Shown: positions 35,001 to 48,529 of the stretch, one piece after another
Layout of the letters: each line of letters begins with the position of its first letter
Numbering within the stretch: position 1 is the stretch's first letter
Assembly (NCBI RefSeq): GCF_023278565.1
Contig: NC_064676.1
Coordinates: forward strand, 3,720,001 to 3,784,000
From: Colletotrichum lupini
Taxonomy: Eukaryota > Ascomycota > Sordariomycetes > Glomerellales > Glomerellaceae
DNA: 64,000 nucleotides
Reading direction: 5' to 3'
Notes under the pieces: generated by a model
What the model saw: only the letters and a program-made list of their open reading frames with translations
Databases searched by the model: none
Told to the model about the DNA's origin: nothing
Position numbers and translations under genes: made by a program

Positions 35001-36782
35001 TCGGCTGATGGCGATTGATAGCTAGCCACGTCAGTCAACCCCCGTACATAGTAAACTGCAGCCCGATTGCGGCTCAGGCCACACGAGAAGCCATCGTTAG
35101 AGTTCCTACTCAGGTGGGTATCGAGCTTGGCGAGGTTGACCATGTTTACATTCCGCGGCTTAGCACTATAAACGGCCCACGGGGTTGCGAAACCTAGAGA
35201 GGCTTAAGCATGACGTGACAAGCCTTGACCCCAGCGAAGTCCGCTTCATGACTGTCACGACTATCCGTGGATGAATTATTGAAGTGCTGCCAGAGTCTCA
35301 TAGGTTCACCTCTCAGGGTGGGCGTGGGCTACTTGCCTGCACTGTACCCTCTGCCAATTCCATGGTTGCGAGACTGAATGGCCATACCCAGCGTCTAAGG
35401 CACATGCTTTCCTCTTTTGCAATCTGACTTATACCAATGTTACCCTGAAGCTCAACCAAGGCTTCCTTGAAACGCGTCTCTCTCTACAGACAGTCCGTGA
35501 GTACACAGCTAATGACTATACAGTGGGGTCGGTTTTGAATTCAGGAGCATGATGTACACGGACTTTCTATAACACAGCCCAGAAGTAGTCTGTTGGTCTC
35601 TGTTTGCGAGGGGATATGGATGGGAGAGGATCCTTGCCTTCAGTCATGGAGGCATGAGTGAGTTATTGTCCTCAAAATTCAGTATACGTCAATAAACGCG
35701 AATTGCAACAACAGCTGCTGTCTCTCTGTAGGATGTCGACAAGCCAAGAGTGTCCTTTTAATGAGATGAAGTATGTCTGGGGTAAGACGATGCCTCTGGG
35801 TTTTCAAGATTCATCTTAATAACATTACAATGAGTTTGTCATCGCCTTGGCCAGGGGGTGATGCTGACGTGGCGATGCGTACGGCAGAAGTAGTAAGAGC
35901 GGATTATCAGGGACAGGTACTGGATATTAGCCATATATACATTCACATGTGTTACCTAGGAAGCGTACATTGTATGTCACCTTCAGGGAGCTTTGAATGA
36001 GTTGATGTTACTGCCCGGTCTAACACAGATGTCGTACTCCAGTCCGCGCAATGGAAGCTACGTATACTGTAATTGTGGTCTTGACAAGTCTCCTACGAGT
36101 TCTTGTAGTGTGACATCTTTTTATTTGAGGAAGTCTAAGTTTATAGGAAAGAACCCGAAGTAGGTAAAGCAATTAGATGGCTCGATGTCAAACACGCACT
36201 AGAGCTTGAGGAACACCGCCACGAGAGAACTAAGCTTCCGTCATCATACGAAGGGATATAAATATGGTATGATTGTGTGAAAAAAGTTGATTGAGCAGGC
36301 AATAATGTCTGCGGCTGTCATCCGAGGCCAAATAGATCAGGAGTCCCGCGAGAAAGCAGCAAAGTACCCTGAAACCACCAGGTCGTTTTGATCCGAGGGA
36401 AGAAGCCATATTCAACCAAACTCAGACAAACACACTCTCTGAACGCGCTAGAGCGCTTATTCTGAACCTAATATACAGAGGAAAGCGAAGCTAAGTGGCT
36501 AGGGGCAAAATGTAGGTTGTATTGACGCTCGTTTGTAAGGGCTATGTGAAGACACGATGAGAACTCCCTATCTCTGCAAAAGATCATCGAACAACTAATG
36601 GATGGCACGGTTAGAGTGAACCAAACTCGACTCAGTGATGGATGGGCGGTTTTGTATTCCTCCAAAGTCGCCAGATGACGAATTTTAAAGCTGATCAAGT
36701 GACAGAACGAGGACTATGATTACACACCCAAGGAAGGATAATTGAGAGACAACATATTTGAGCATGCAGCTCAATCTTCAAT
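29047..36782. other. Long gene-poor region upstream of the 1205-residue gene
   Basis: 7.7 kb with no supportable gene. 29.05-30.8 kb probably includes the 5' UTR and promoter of the minus-strand gene and is rich in GGTACC/ACCTT words, including AAGGTACCTT at 30052-30061 and 30161-30170 and a variant at 30013-30022. Other items are C/T-rich tracts at 30460-30500, a GGGCA tandem at about 32400-32420, a 12-T run at 33167-33178, and TACGGAGTA near 33270. Many short frames on both strands lack any family resemblance. Confidence 0.45.
30013..30170. repeat. Cluster of GGTACC/AAGGTACCTT palindromes
   Basis: Three copies of the palindromic core AGGTACCTT occur within 160 bp, two of them as the full AAGGTACCTT, interspersed with TACCTTA words. 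Such ACCTTACC-type words are frequent in Pezizomycotina intergenic DNA. A regulatory role is possible but not shown. Confidence 0.5.
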
Positions 36783-38585
36783 TCATGTCTCGATTCCTTT
36801 CCCTCTCGCCTTCCAACTCTCCTCAGAGTACGCCTGGAAACACTTCTCGCACTCGCCACAGTTACCGCACCCCTTGAGCTGCCACTCGCCTCCAAACACA
36901 TTGAACTCTCGCGCGCCGGAACCATGGATCGAGGAGTCTAGGGGCAAAGACTTCAGCGCGGCCGCGTAATCCGGGCCAGCAGGAAACCCGATATCCTCGT
37001 CGCTGTGAATCCTCTTCCTGAGCCTGCTAGCCGTACAATCCACGTCGACCCCGCGCTTCTCGCCCACGGCTATGAGGCGCTGGAAGTAAAGATTGTTGGG
37101 CGGCTCGTGGTTGGAGCAACGCGCCCGGCCGCACCGATCTCGTCGGACCACGTCATCCTTGATGAAAAGTGCCTTCAATTTTGGGAATCTGTCCGAGTTG
37201 AGAAGGCCGATGAGGAGATCCTCTGTCTTTTCTGTGTCACTTTGCTCAGCCGAGTTACCTTAGAAGAGAACCTCCATCGACGCGGGGAGGCGGGAGATAA
37301 TCCACTCTAGCGCTGCTTCGGCGGGCGTTTGCCATAGGTCTGGTATCGCGTACATATCGTAGCTGTCTGCCTGCTTGAGAAAGTCGGCGTTGTCGAGCCA
37401 GACTGGCCGGAGGCGTGGAAATGTGTTGAGTTCGAGCAAATGGAGGTGATACAGGTCACAGCCGGATTTGCGAGCAGTTTCCATCCCCCACGCTCCGTAG
37501 AGCATGATACTCTCAAGAGATTCAGCCTGGGCGTTGCGTGCATTGAGCAGGAATCTGTCGATCTCGTGCCAGCAATCCTGATCACCTCTAACGTTGCCGC
37601 GGAGGCGGAGGGTTTTGAGGGAGCGAGGGGCGTTGAGGAGGGCTGAGCAGAACCCGGGACTCAAAAACTCTCCGCTGTCGATGAACAGGTGCTGTACGCT
37701 TCAGCAGCCGCGTGTGAGGCCGCGGGCTAAATCATTGATACGATCGCCATCCCGATCGTAGACGCCGAGGAAGTAGACGGTATCGATGCTGGGGAGCCTA
37801 AGTACACTTGCTAGGAGATCGGGGCGATGATTGACCTTACGGTCGTAGTCTAGCCAAGTTCCGGAGCGCACTCCGATGGAGACCTCGCGAAGAGCGCGTA
37901 GCCCTGGTGCCCAGGATCCGGCAAGGTGACTCATTTCGATGAGCGAAGTGAGCCATTTGAGGCTGTCATCTCTAAACCAGATGCGTTAGAACGTAGCTTT
38001 GTGCAGATCCTAGGTTCAGGCTCACCTGGTGCCCTCGTCGCGCAGAATGTATTTCACACTACTCAGGTGAGGGCATATAGCCATAAGTAAGATCTTGAGG
38101 ATGCCATCGTAACCCTCGTCGAGTTGTTGGTCGACCACACACGTATCGTCGAAACCCGGATGAAATATATCTTTGAAAAGCCGCATGTACTCCGCCCGCT
38201 CCTTATCTTCCAGCGTCCACTCCAACGGCTGCGCATCTTCGTCAAAACGTTCTCGCGGCCAAAGCCAGTCTTCCCAAAACCTTCGGCTACCCCATATCTC
38301 GAGTGAGCGTATGTGTCATGTGATCCAAGGGTCCTTGTGCATGACAACATTTCGCAACAATGTGGGTATAGTCGCCGGCTGGAGGTCTGAGATGACGCCG
38401 TACTTATCATGGGTTTCTCTGTGACGGCGAAGAACTCCGGCTGAACACTTGGCGATCTTCTTTCAGGCACAGGCAAAGTTCAGGTGAGAAGCGACGTCTA
38501 CATGCTCGATGATGTCTATGAGGAGCTCTGTTGGCAGGAGACTAAGGCGGTCTGTCTCCTCGGCTGGCTTGCGTTCCACGGTCAT
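36783..38585 (-). pseudogene. F-box/leucine-rich protein pseudogene with four in-frame stops
   Basis: One reading frame runs from ATG 38583-38585 to the stop at 36783. It is interrupted only by stop codons at 38463-38465 (TGA, codon 41), 38316-38318 (TGA, codon 90), 37701-37703 (TGA) and 37260-37262 (TAA), plus a clean 54-nt intron at 37972-38025 (GTGAGC donor, TCTAAC branch, TTTAG end). The N-terminus RLSLLPTELLIDIIEHVDV is an F-box-like helix. Leucine-rich segments such as LKTLRLRGNV and LHLLELNTFPRL follow. The C-terminus carries a Cys cluster CGNCGECEKC. There are no frameshifts. All four stops can arise from CGA or CAA by one C-to-T change. Intact relatives would be SCF ubiquitin-ligase substrate adaptors. 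It could be several short genes, but the uniform frame argues for one broken gene. Confidence 0.85.
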
Positions 38586-39558
38586 GGCGACTAGAGAGTG
38601 AAGGCAAATTACATATGTGAAATAAGGAAGCTAAAAGATGATGCTGTCGAAGTTAAGGATGTGAAGATGTCGTAAGAGACCTATATGTCTATGCGATGAG
38701 ACTGAGGGCGAACTATTAGATAGGGTCCCACCTGCTGCCTATGTCTGCCCGTTGCTTTCTTGACAGGCAGGTAGAGAGCAACGTTGCGCGGAGGAAAAGC
38801 CCATCTGTATCTTGGTAGTTGCCTCTGAGCCTCCCGAAGACGGGAGTGAGGTGTACAGGGATGATGGAAATTTCAATCTAGCAAAGGGTCTTGTATCAAG
38901 CCATCTTGAGACGGCGATTGTTAGACAGTACCTAGTCGGCAGTGAGTTTTTGGAGTATCACAAGGTACTTCAAGGCCCCAATTGAGTATATAGAAGCCTC
39001 CCACAGAGTCGTGAGGGCTGGAGCAATCAAATCAGAGGTTTACCAGCTTGCCATTGATTGAGGTCCTGCGTTAAAGAGGGCATCAGCTCCCCAGGATATC
39101 GAGAGTTGACGTTCATACTAGGTATGTTTTCTCTGCCTCGGGATACATCCGTAGATGTGCCTAGCAAGCCGGTGGGAGGAACTAGCCTGGGCAGTCTCGT
39201 TGCATTGCTCGTTTGAATATCTACATAGTAAAGAAAGGACCCTTGATAATCACCATTTTTGGTGGTGACTTCCATCACGTGACATCGTCGAGATCAAGTA
39301 CACACAGACCAACAAAGGCGGGGCAGTGACTTGCAGTGGTCTAAGCTCAAACAAGGGACAGACAGTTCGTCACTCGCTGGGAGCAGCAACGCGGATACCC
39401 GTGCTCCCGAAACACAACCTCGACCGCGATACCACACATTGAGCGACAGGCTGCCGACGACAATTCGATTACACAATACCAAGACTCAAGAGCCATGTAG
39501 CAAATTGCCATTCGATTGAATCTGCACAAGTATATTCGCTTCCTGCCCGACCGCCAAC
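38586..39558. other. Intergenic between F-box pseudogene and COG6
   Basis: A divergent gap of 973 bp. No gene or repeat is recognised. It should contain the COG6 promoter near its right end. Confidence 0.5.
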
Positions 39559-42167
39559 ATGGAACGGGCCCCTTCTGGGGCCAAGTCCCTCTTCCCTCAA
39601 GGGCCCAGCTTCACCCTCGAGGACTTCTCGAACCAGGACTTCGTGGTCCGCGAATTCGTCGACACTCTTGCCGAGAATGCCGTGCCTGCGAACCGCCGAT
39701 CAGGTCCATCGCAACCCGCCTTTGACCCCAAGCCACTCATTCGCACATTTGAGAGTACGGCAGCTTCGTTCCCTTCGTCTCGTGCCTTCCTCACTAACCC
39801 CTCTCTGCAGATGCGCTGTCGCAGCTTGGATCGTTGTCCGAAGAACTCCAGGAGAAGGAATCGGAACTCCAGTCCAATGTACGAAGGGCCGAAGCCCAGC
39901 ATGATCAAACACTCGATACCCTCGGTCGAAAGCTCGACCAGTCCATGGCCTCCTTCGAAGCACTCGATCTATCATTAAACCAATCCGCGACAAACGGCGA
40001 CAGAAGTGCGAGACAAGAAGCAGGCGGTAATATTGCTGTGCAGATTGGAGAGAAGCTTGAAGAGCTGGACAGAAAACGGAGGCGAGCCCAGGATGCCAAC
40101 TTCCTCATCCAATGCTGGATTGAGGTTAGCGAGACGGGCCAGCTCACGTCATTAGAGGAGATCCAGAGACAGGGAGGAGCCGAGAACAAGGTCCGATGCG
40201 CAGTAATCTCCCGACAGCTCATGCGAATCAGTCAGCGGCTAGACCCGACCTCTTGGGGTCAGACGAATGGTACAAACGGGTTCCGAGGAAACGGCGTTAC
40301 GAACGGCGTCACGGGAACAAATCGCGTGCACAACACGAGAGAACTACTCGAGAAGTTCTCCGAGTCTTTGGAGCAGGAGCTTCTCAAGCAGTTCAACAGC
40401 AGTTACCGACGCCAAAACTTCGACGACATGATGGAGTGCTCCAAGGTCCTGTACGACTTCAACGGTGGCTCCAGCGTCATCGCGACCTTTGTAAATCAGC
40501 ACCAGTTCTTCATCGACAGAGACCAATTGATTTCGGATGAAGTTATGTTGGACGGCGACACATGGGAACAGATTGCAGATCCCGATTCTGAACCACCTGG
40601 CGTCGAAGCCAGCCTGCAATCTCTCGTTGACGAGGTCAAACTCGTCATGCAGGAGGAATCCTTCATCATCAAGCGCGCCTTCCCTTTTTACGAGACTGTT
40701 TTGATCAAATTCATTCAGCGAGTGTTCCAACAGTCTGTTCAACAAAGGCTCGAGATGGTGCTGGACAAGGCCAACGAAATCTCTTCCTTGGCGTTCCTCA
40801 GATCACTGCACTCATCGAGGACATACATCAGTTCTTTGATCGAAGACCTCAAATCACACGGCCTTACCGAACATCCGGAACCGGCTTCCCCCCAAATCTC
40901 CCAGACACTGGACCAGCAGATGGAGGAACTTTTCGTTCCCTACCTTGTTGGTAATTCATACATTGACCGAGAGAGGAAGAGTCTTGAGGAAACGTACAAC
41001 TCGTTGCTCTTCAAATTCACAACATACCACTCCAAGAGAAAGAAGGCACCGACTGGCTTCATGGCCTCACTTGCACAACAGAGTTCACAAATGCTATCGT
41101 CGGCCAAGGATGCATATCTCGAGCGCCTCGACTCCTCTGAGTTAACAGCCACTCAGAAGGCTATGATGCTTCGTGTCGCAGGAATACAAGACAACAATGA
41201 CAACAAAAACGACGTTGAGGTGTCAGAAGAAGACGGCATTCTGAGCATAGCGAATGCCAAGAGAATGATGAAGTGGCTCGCGGAATCCGTCCGAAGAACC
41301 CTAGAACTTGGCTCTCCCGCCGATACACCAAAGGACGTCAACGTTCTCCTAAACCTTTTGCTCACAACAATGGGTCGCGTCTATGTGGAGACGGCTTTGG
41401 ACGCCGCGCTCGACCAGGCGACTTCTCAGGAAAATATCAAGTCGGAACCAGACTTGAGCTACCTCCCTTCAATCCGTCCCGCGGTGACCATCACTAGTAT
41501 TATGGAACGCTTCATTACTACTGTGCTGATCAAGCTGGCCGAATCCAACACGACAGTCCGCCGCAGCATGTCCACGCAGACAAAATCCGCCATTGACGGC
41601 ATTGAGCGCAAGACGAACGCCGTGATGCGCAGCTCCATCGATGTCGTTACCAACTGGGTCACGCGCTCTCTTTCCAGTCAGAAGAAGTTTGACTTCCGTC
41701 CTCGCGACGCAGATCTGGATTCACTTCAGACGCCCACCTGTTTACAAATGAGCCAGTTTCTCTCCCGCGTCTCCAAGCACGCCGCCCAGGCTGTGGACGG
41801 CCAGAACTTGGAGGTCTGGAGCTCCGAGGTCGCACTCGCCGTCCTGGCTCTGCTCTTTGACCACTTCAAAAAGTTCCAGGTCAATGCTACGGGTGGACTC
41901 ATGGTCGCGCAGGATCTGTCCAAGTACTCTTCCACTCTCAAGGAGTGGTCGCTCGCACCGGACGTAGAAACCTCGGCCGAGCTTCTCACTGATATTGGCT
42001 CCCTCTTCATTGTCGGACCCGAGGCGCTAAGGGAGAAGTCTCGCACGCTCGCGGCGGGCCCCTCTGGCCAGGGCAAGAAGCTTACCAAGGCCGACTTCAA
42101 GGCATTTGTGCAACGTCGCGACGATGCTAGTAGCGTTGGCATCCAAAGTGTATTGGCTGGGCTTTGA
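39559..42167 (+). CDS. COG6: Conserved oligomeric Golgi complex subunit 6 (Cog6)
   Basis: A subunit of lobe B of the COG tethering complex, which guides retrograde vesicles within the Golgi. Exons 39559-39754 and 39811-42167 (2553 nt, 850 aa). The 56-nt intron has a GTACGG donor, a CTAACC branch and a CTGCAG end, and its removal gives the continuous sequence LIRTFENALSQLGSL. An N-terminal coiled-coil region (about residues 65-140: SEELQEKESELQSNVRR, LDRKRRRAQDANFLIQCW) is followed by the long helical body typical of Cog6. A Thr/Gly/Asn-rich insertion (TNGTNGFRGNGVTNGVTG) sits near residue 210 and is probably a lineage-specific loop. The C-terminus is complete (ASSVGIQSVLAGL). The gene appears intact and housekeeping. 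Confidence 0.95.
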
Positions 42168-45100
42168 GAAATAGGGGGTTTAGTGGTCAAGGTTTGGGAA
42201 AAGGGGCATTGCCGGGGTAGTTGGGGAGATTGACGCATGTGCTGTCTTATTAATGATCGAATATGATACCAGGTTTCAATGTGCACAAGCCCTGCTGAAC
42301 GATCTTGACTTGTTGTCACCGACCGCCGGTCCGAGGTCACGTACCTACAGACTCGGGAACGCGAGCGCAAGAATCGCCGACTATGGAAAAGGCAGCGAGA
42401 TCTCGCAAGCGCGCGCGCCATGACAACCTGCCCGATCTTACGGAGATACCCGTTAGTCAAGCTAAGGAATTGACAAATAATTCTCCGTTGTTAGCTTGGG
42501 GCCAGGAAGAGTCTAAGAGCACCTTTAGTCGAGCTAAGTGCTCACAAGTTTGGATTTAGGCAGGTGCTTTTTTGTAAAAGAAAAAAAAAAATCTTCCTGT
42601 TCGTTCACTGACCAATATGCTGCCATTAGGCCGGCAGTCTAGCGTCGTCTCGAGACTTGGACGGCGTCGTCGCACTTGCGACTTTTAAGCTTTGCGCGCC
42701 CACACGGACAGGAGTCTACGGCCGTAAGCGCCAACGGTGTGGCGCCGTTTACTTGGGCCGTTTGGTTTCACAACGGTCTTTTTGATGATGTTATATCGTC
42801 GAACATGTGGTGTCTATTTGTTGCCGTCGATTAGGGGTGGTGATGGTTTCTCTGAGGATATCGCAGGGGGGAGAGTTTGGGGTTTGTACTGCATTTGAGG
42901 AAATTTGTATCCCAAAGCCGGAAGAGGCATTGTCTGCCTTGCATTCGCTATGAGAACCAGGGATAGTTCACAAAAGCCAGTCGCCATCAGGGACCATGCA
43001 ATGCAATGGGGGGTTGTTTGCATAGTACTGGTGGTCGTTTGTGGGGGGCTCGTAAGGCTTCCCCCCGGGCCGAGGCTAGGTGGTTAATATCCCGGGCCAG
43101 AGTACGTTTCAGGGGAAGAAGGGGATCTTTGAACTCTGACAACGTCAAGTAGACGCTCACTGAGCTATGTTCAGTTGTCTCAAATCTTAAAGTCCTCTAC
43201 AGTGCCGCTTATAGTGCCACGATGCAGCTTGTCGTAGGATTCGACTGAGTCCTAAGCGTAGACAACCCACGAGGACCTCCAGTAGACTGATAGTATCTTT
43301 CTTCATGGTGACTTCGTGGCGAAGTTGAGTTCCATAGCCTGGAAATAAACTTCCATAGCTCATCATCCACCTGCATTGACTACTGAGTTGATAATTTGCC
43401 CAATACAGGCTTTGCGTGACCGTCAGCCCGGTTCTCCTGGTACTTGGAGCCTGTGAACTCAAGGGCGATCGACATTCGCAGACGGTCGACGGGCAGCTAG
43501 TCGTTGTAGCAGTACTGTGGTGCATCTCACAGGTGTGTATAGGGATTGGAAGCCGATGCTTACTCTGAGATCCGTCGTCTAAGTACATCTGAAAGTGGCA
43601 GTCCGACTGGCGCAGCCTAAATCCTTTGCAATTGCTCCGTCAGAGTGTCGGTGTCTCCAATTACCACGTCGAAGGTAGCGCTCTACCTACTGCTGAATCA
43701 CCGTGTCATAGGTCATGACTGCGCTTGAGGACACTGTTGGCGAGTTTAAGGAGTAGCATTCGGTTATAGTGAAGGTTTGACTGACAGTACTCTGGTATAA
43801 GAGTTTGAGAATCTACCCCAACGATCCGAGGTTCTGGTTTGATGATTACAGTAGAGGAACTCTTTTGGAACCCGAAGAATCCGATTTAGCATCCTGAGAA
43901 TCTGGGTTGAGGAATATAAAGGGAATGTGGAAGCGCAATTTCGGGGCGCGAAAGAAGTAAGTAGTTTAGTTGTAGGGGAGCCGTTTCAGGGTATGGGAAA
44001 GCTAAAGAGGTGCCTGGATACTCGTTTGGCAAGTGTCATTCTCAGCCTGAGGAGGTCTTTGAAGGGGGCTAGCGGAGAGTCGGGCAGGCCTTACTCGAGC
44101 AGGAACCCATGTATGACCTAGTGAAAGCTCCGTATTCGTATATTATATGAGATACCTCCTCGGGCTGCTGACGAAACATGTGAAATATGTTGAAGAAGTA
44201 GCTAAACAAGGCCGAAGCATGGCTCTAGTGTGTTTGAATCAGGGCAGAATGCTAAGAGTCAGAGAGGCAACTGCCTTTCAGGCGGTTGGGTGAGCGGTCA
44301 TCAAAGCATTGCCATAAAGTACACAAATGTCCAGTACCACGAAAGGTACATACGGCACTGCTTACACCCGAGACTACCTAGCGACTATATGCAGCGGATA
44401 TAATGCCAAAGGAGTACCGGTATTGTGAAAGCCCGGGCTATGCGGATAGAAGGAGGCGTTCTACGTAGTTCCCAGGTGCTACGTGGTAGTGTAAATGCAG
44501 CGTTGGCCAACTTCTATAACGACGAGAAACGACTGGAGGCTACGATGCACAAGAAGTCAACTTCAGATAGGTCGTGGTCCGAAAGCCCTGTTTATTTAAC
44601 TCGGAGGCTTCTTACCTCCTGAGGTTGAATGTTCACAAACGAAGCCAAACATCCCACGGGCTTTACCCAGGGACTCGGGACCATGTGTAACACACCCAGA
44701 ACATATTCGAGAACCAGAGTCTCGGAATTTTTGCGAAAGGGAAAGAGCTTCGGGAGGGAACGTGATCCTTGCTGTCGCCCAGCAGACCGGTTTAGCGGAG
44801 AAGTGACCCCTGTGAAGAAGATCCTTCACTGTTTCCTTTTCATTTAGCTTCACTGATAAGAGTCGTGTCCAAGGGACATAAGGGTGCTGGGGAGGGGACA
44901 GTTCAATTATGGCATTTCCAGCTCTTCTCCTATCCTGTCGAGAGAATCGGGGGTACGGCCAGCGTTGAGGAGGGCGCCGTGACAAGGCTCGCCGAGCCGA
45001 CAAGTGCCATGAATGTGACAGGCGGCATGACAGGGGTGGTAACGCACACCTCCAGATTCTAATGATGACTTTGCAGAAGATCCAGCTGGTGCTCCTCATG

Positions 45101-48100
45101 TGTATTGGATGGTTGAGTTCGAACCCCTCATTTTGGCCGCCTTGGGTGGTGGCGGAACACAGGCACACAACAGAGAGCACTTCAGGGGGCATGCCTCCAA
45201 CGCGCGTGCTAAGATACCATAAGTGACGAGCATCGTGATTACTTTCTTTCATGTACCCCGAGGAGAGGAACAGGATTTCGGTCGTATTGCGCTAGCATTG
45301 TCGCCTGCCGGATAGGTTGGTTTGAACTTAGGACGTAATTGGCATCCATCTCGGGGAATGCAGACCAATATAGCTGCGTTCCTTTGTGCGAGTAGCATCC
45401 TCCACATACATCCCGGCGACTCATAAAAGATCTTTTCTGACAGAGACAAGTAAACGGAAGGAAACAGTCCAACAAGGCGGAGAAACATGTTTCGGCAAAG
45501 GCACTCGAGCATGGCAATGGCCCTTCCTACACATTGTTGCAGAGCCTCTAGCCGTGATTGGTGACGGAGGAGGCATACTATATGTAGCTATCCTCACACG
45601 CGAATGTGTCCATAAACAGCTACCCAGTGAAACATCCGTGTATAAATGCCGCGGTTCGTAGCGACCTGAACGTGGCAGCTGAGCGACCCCCACAGGGCTT
45701 TCTCGGGCCTTGTTTGTCTCCTCCCTCGGTCAAGATGGGTTTGGTCTAGCTGTCGACCACCCTTGAACGCTATTACAACACTCTCGAACTTCTCCAGGGC
45801 CCTTACGGCCGAAACAATGACCATGATCTCCGGGGCTAGACTACAGAAGTCGCGCTACGATGCTCGAGATGTCACGTCGGCGCCCGCCCGCCGACCTGAT
45901 CTGATGTCTCTGGCCTGCAGGACGCAGTCTGACGGTGAGCACGTAGTGAGACCAAGAAAACGTGTCCCATCTTCGTGGACGGGAGAGCACACCGAGGACC
46001 CTCCGAGATCTTCCCCGGGCCTTTGTGGTGCTCACATCTCAATATTCACAATAGGGGCTTCGACCAGGTCTTCCCGATCCGTTAACCTCTGCGTCACCGT
46101 CTCGGCTCTTCTGCCCCCCTTGTAAGTTTACACCTCAAATCAGACATTCATCTCGCCTTGGCACGCGAGATAAGCAACAGGTATTTGTCCACTTTCCAAA
46201 GGGGGGGCCAGAGGGCGGAATCCAGCATGTCTTCGGGCTTGGACACCCGGTCTCCATATCGAAGCGGATTCGGTATAGCAAAGTGGCGCTCTCCCTTACA
46301 CAATTATCCCAAATAGAATCAGAAATGTCATGACGGAGCGTCAGAGTCAAAAACGTCGACCGCTGTTTAAGGTTTTGACTAGTTTCTCGATCGTGACATT
46401 TCTGATCCAGAATAACAAAGACAGTCGATCACGTCGTTTCCCCCTCCCCGAAAACTTGGGCTAACGGGCCGCGCCGAAACCACCGCCCTGGCAGGATCAA
46501 GAAATCGAGCCGGTGCAAAGCCCTGGGATTGCTTTTCTTTCCATTCCAACGGGTGTGGCTTGGCCGTTTGCAGAGGAACCGCGTCTCGCGGATCTGGTCT
46601 CGTCCGAACGCCTCGCGCCCCTGTGTTCCTTTCGTCAATCCCAATCTCGAGCCAGGCCCCCCCCTATGTATCATCCCACCGAGGGCTCTTTTTTGGTGCA
46701 AGACATACCTACAACAATGACTCGGACCGCTCACCGAACTTCCTATTCCAAGCCGGCCCAGTGTTATCTCAATGGAACATCAACTGTGGCCAGTAGCCTT
46801 CTCGGCGGTCCACTTCGTTGTGATGTAAGCGACGAAGTGCAAATTCTGCCTTCATACGGGGGCCTATCGATGGTACGAATATATGACCTTTGTCTCGCCC
46901 ATTGATCCCCCACAAGTTGCCACGTCGTACAATGTCACACAGCGTCCGGAGAACGGATGGGTCGTATGTCCCACCTCGCAAGCTCGCGGCGCAGCGGGCA
47001 TGGGAATAAGCGCCCGAACGGGAACATAGCAGTGACGATCTGCTTTCTTTTTGGGAAAAATGCCCAGGAATGGCAACGGCAGATAGGAGTCGGCGTTGAC
47101 GTCTTCGAAACCTATCTGTTCTTTCATTGTCAAAGGCTGCCGACTCCGGCATGGACTCCTCAAGTCAACAACGGAAAACCCCGTGTCCGCGACTGGGTTC
47201 ACTCACTAGTCTGCCACCCCTGGGTCTTCCCATGCCCTCACAAAATCCTTCTTTCCCACCCTATTCACCTCAAAGGCGGGACACATTTTCCGCGACTGGC
47301 CGAATCTTTTCGATAGTCTTACTCAAACCCCGGTTGTTGGTGAAGCGTACCTTAGTCTTACTTTAGTCTATATCTGTAGTCGCGTTAACTTCCCTTTGGA
47401 TAACTTTCAGTGGTTGTGAGTCTGATTTTACCGGATTTCTTGATGCGGACCTCGTCTCGCGGTCTCCATGGCAGACCACGACTGGTCAAGGCTCGTTCCA
47501 AGAGCCATGGCGACGGGACTCCCCAACGGCTCCTAGTTGGACCTCGAGCTACAGTTTCGGTTTTAGTTGGACTCACAAGTGATTTGCGCAGTAGGACGTT
47601 CTATACTGTAATGGAATCCACCCGTTCCACTGGAAATCTTACCCTTTGTATCGACCAGCAGCCTCAACCACCTACAGCCAATTCGACTCCTCGCCGCACT
47701 CATCCACGACGCTCACAAAGTCCCTAATGATAGTTTTCAAGTTGTCAAACTGTGAAAAGACGGGGTAAGCTGGCTTATACCCGGTCTTGGCCCGTCGAGC
47801 CCCGTTGGTTGTACAATGTCTCCTTGCCTTGGAAGGCGTGGCGGATATTCCGGACACTTTCCCCGTGGGATTGTAGATACGCACGTCTGATAACTTGCAT
47901 ATTCAGATCTTCGACCCATGTATGCGAAATGGTCATCACGGTAAGTATGTCAAGAAAGGCACTGTGCCGTTGCCGGCCGGGTAAGTCGATGACAAGCAGG
48001 GGAGGCCGCCATGCTTGGGCCTAATGTACTATCAAGCCATTGCGCGAACATGATTCGAGGACACATTCCTATGGTGTGAAAGTTTGGCTAAACCCCTTGG

Positions 48101-48529
48101 GTCAAATAAGGTAGGTAAGTATATGACATCAAGGTTACTAAGGGAGTAAAACATGAAAGCGTCCAAAAACAGTTCAAGTTGCGGTGTATGCCATTCCGTT
48201 GGCTCTGACCAGCTTCACTCTTCTGTTATCATACGATCTCGTAACCGCTTTGCGTTGGGCGGTCATCGTCCTGCAACCTTTGGTCCGATCCTGCAAGTCA
48301 TTTTCGACGAGGGCTGCATGAGGCGCTCCTTGAGCCAGATAGTCAACGCCGTCGTCAGCCAACCACGTTGGAACAGTGCCTCACCGGGATAGCCAAGACT
48401 GCCGGTCTACCCAGTCATCCTCCATCGTCAGTCTGAGGGGATCCTTGCCGACCCCAGTTATAAATAAGAAAGGAGTTTTCGGCCCTCGTGCTCGTGGTCG
48501 GATGTTTGGTGTTAACAATTTTTTTCGAA
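42168..48529. other. Gene-free 6.4-kb region
   Basis: No supportable protein gene. Frames such as 44596-45252 (minus) and 46513-46905 (plus) lack motifs and overlap others on both strands. One notable structure is an interrupted palindrome at 46318-46406. Fragments near 47.1-47.9 kb have protein-like composition but no start, splice pattern or family match. Confidence 0.45.
46318..46406. repeat. Two-tier hairpin (nested inverted repeat)
   Basis: Outer arms 46318-46333 and 46391-46406 are complementary over 16 bp with one mismatch. Inner arms 46345-46352 (AGTCAAAA) and 46373-46380 (TTTTGACT) are perfect. The gaps between tiers are 11 and 10 nt, so both tiers can form in one fold. Confidence 0.7.

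Noticed and set aside
44596..45252. 218-codon minus-strand frame
   Set aside because: No domain, biased Arg/Ser/Pro composition and no splice context; most likely chance.
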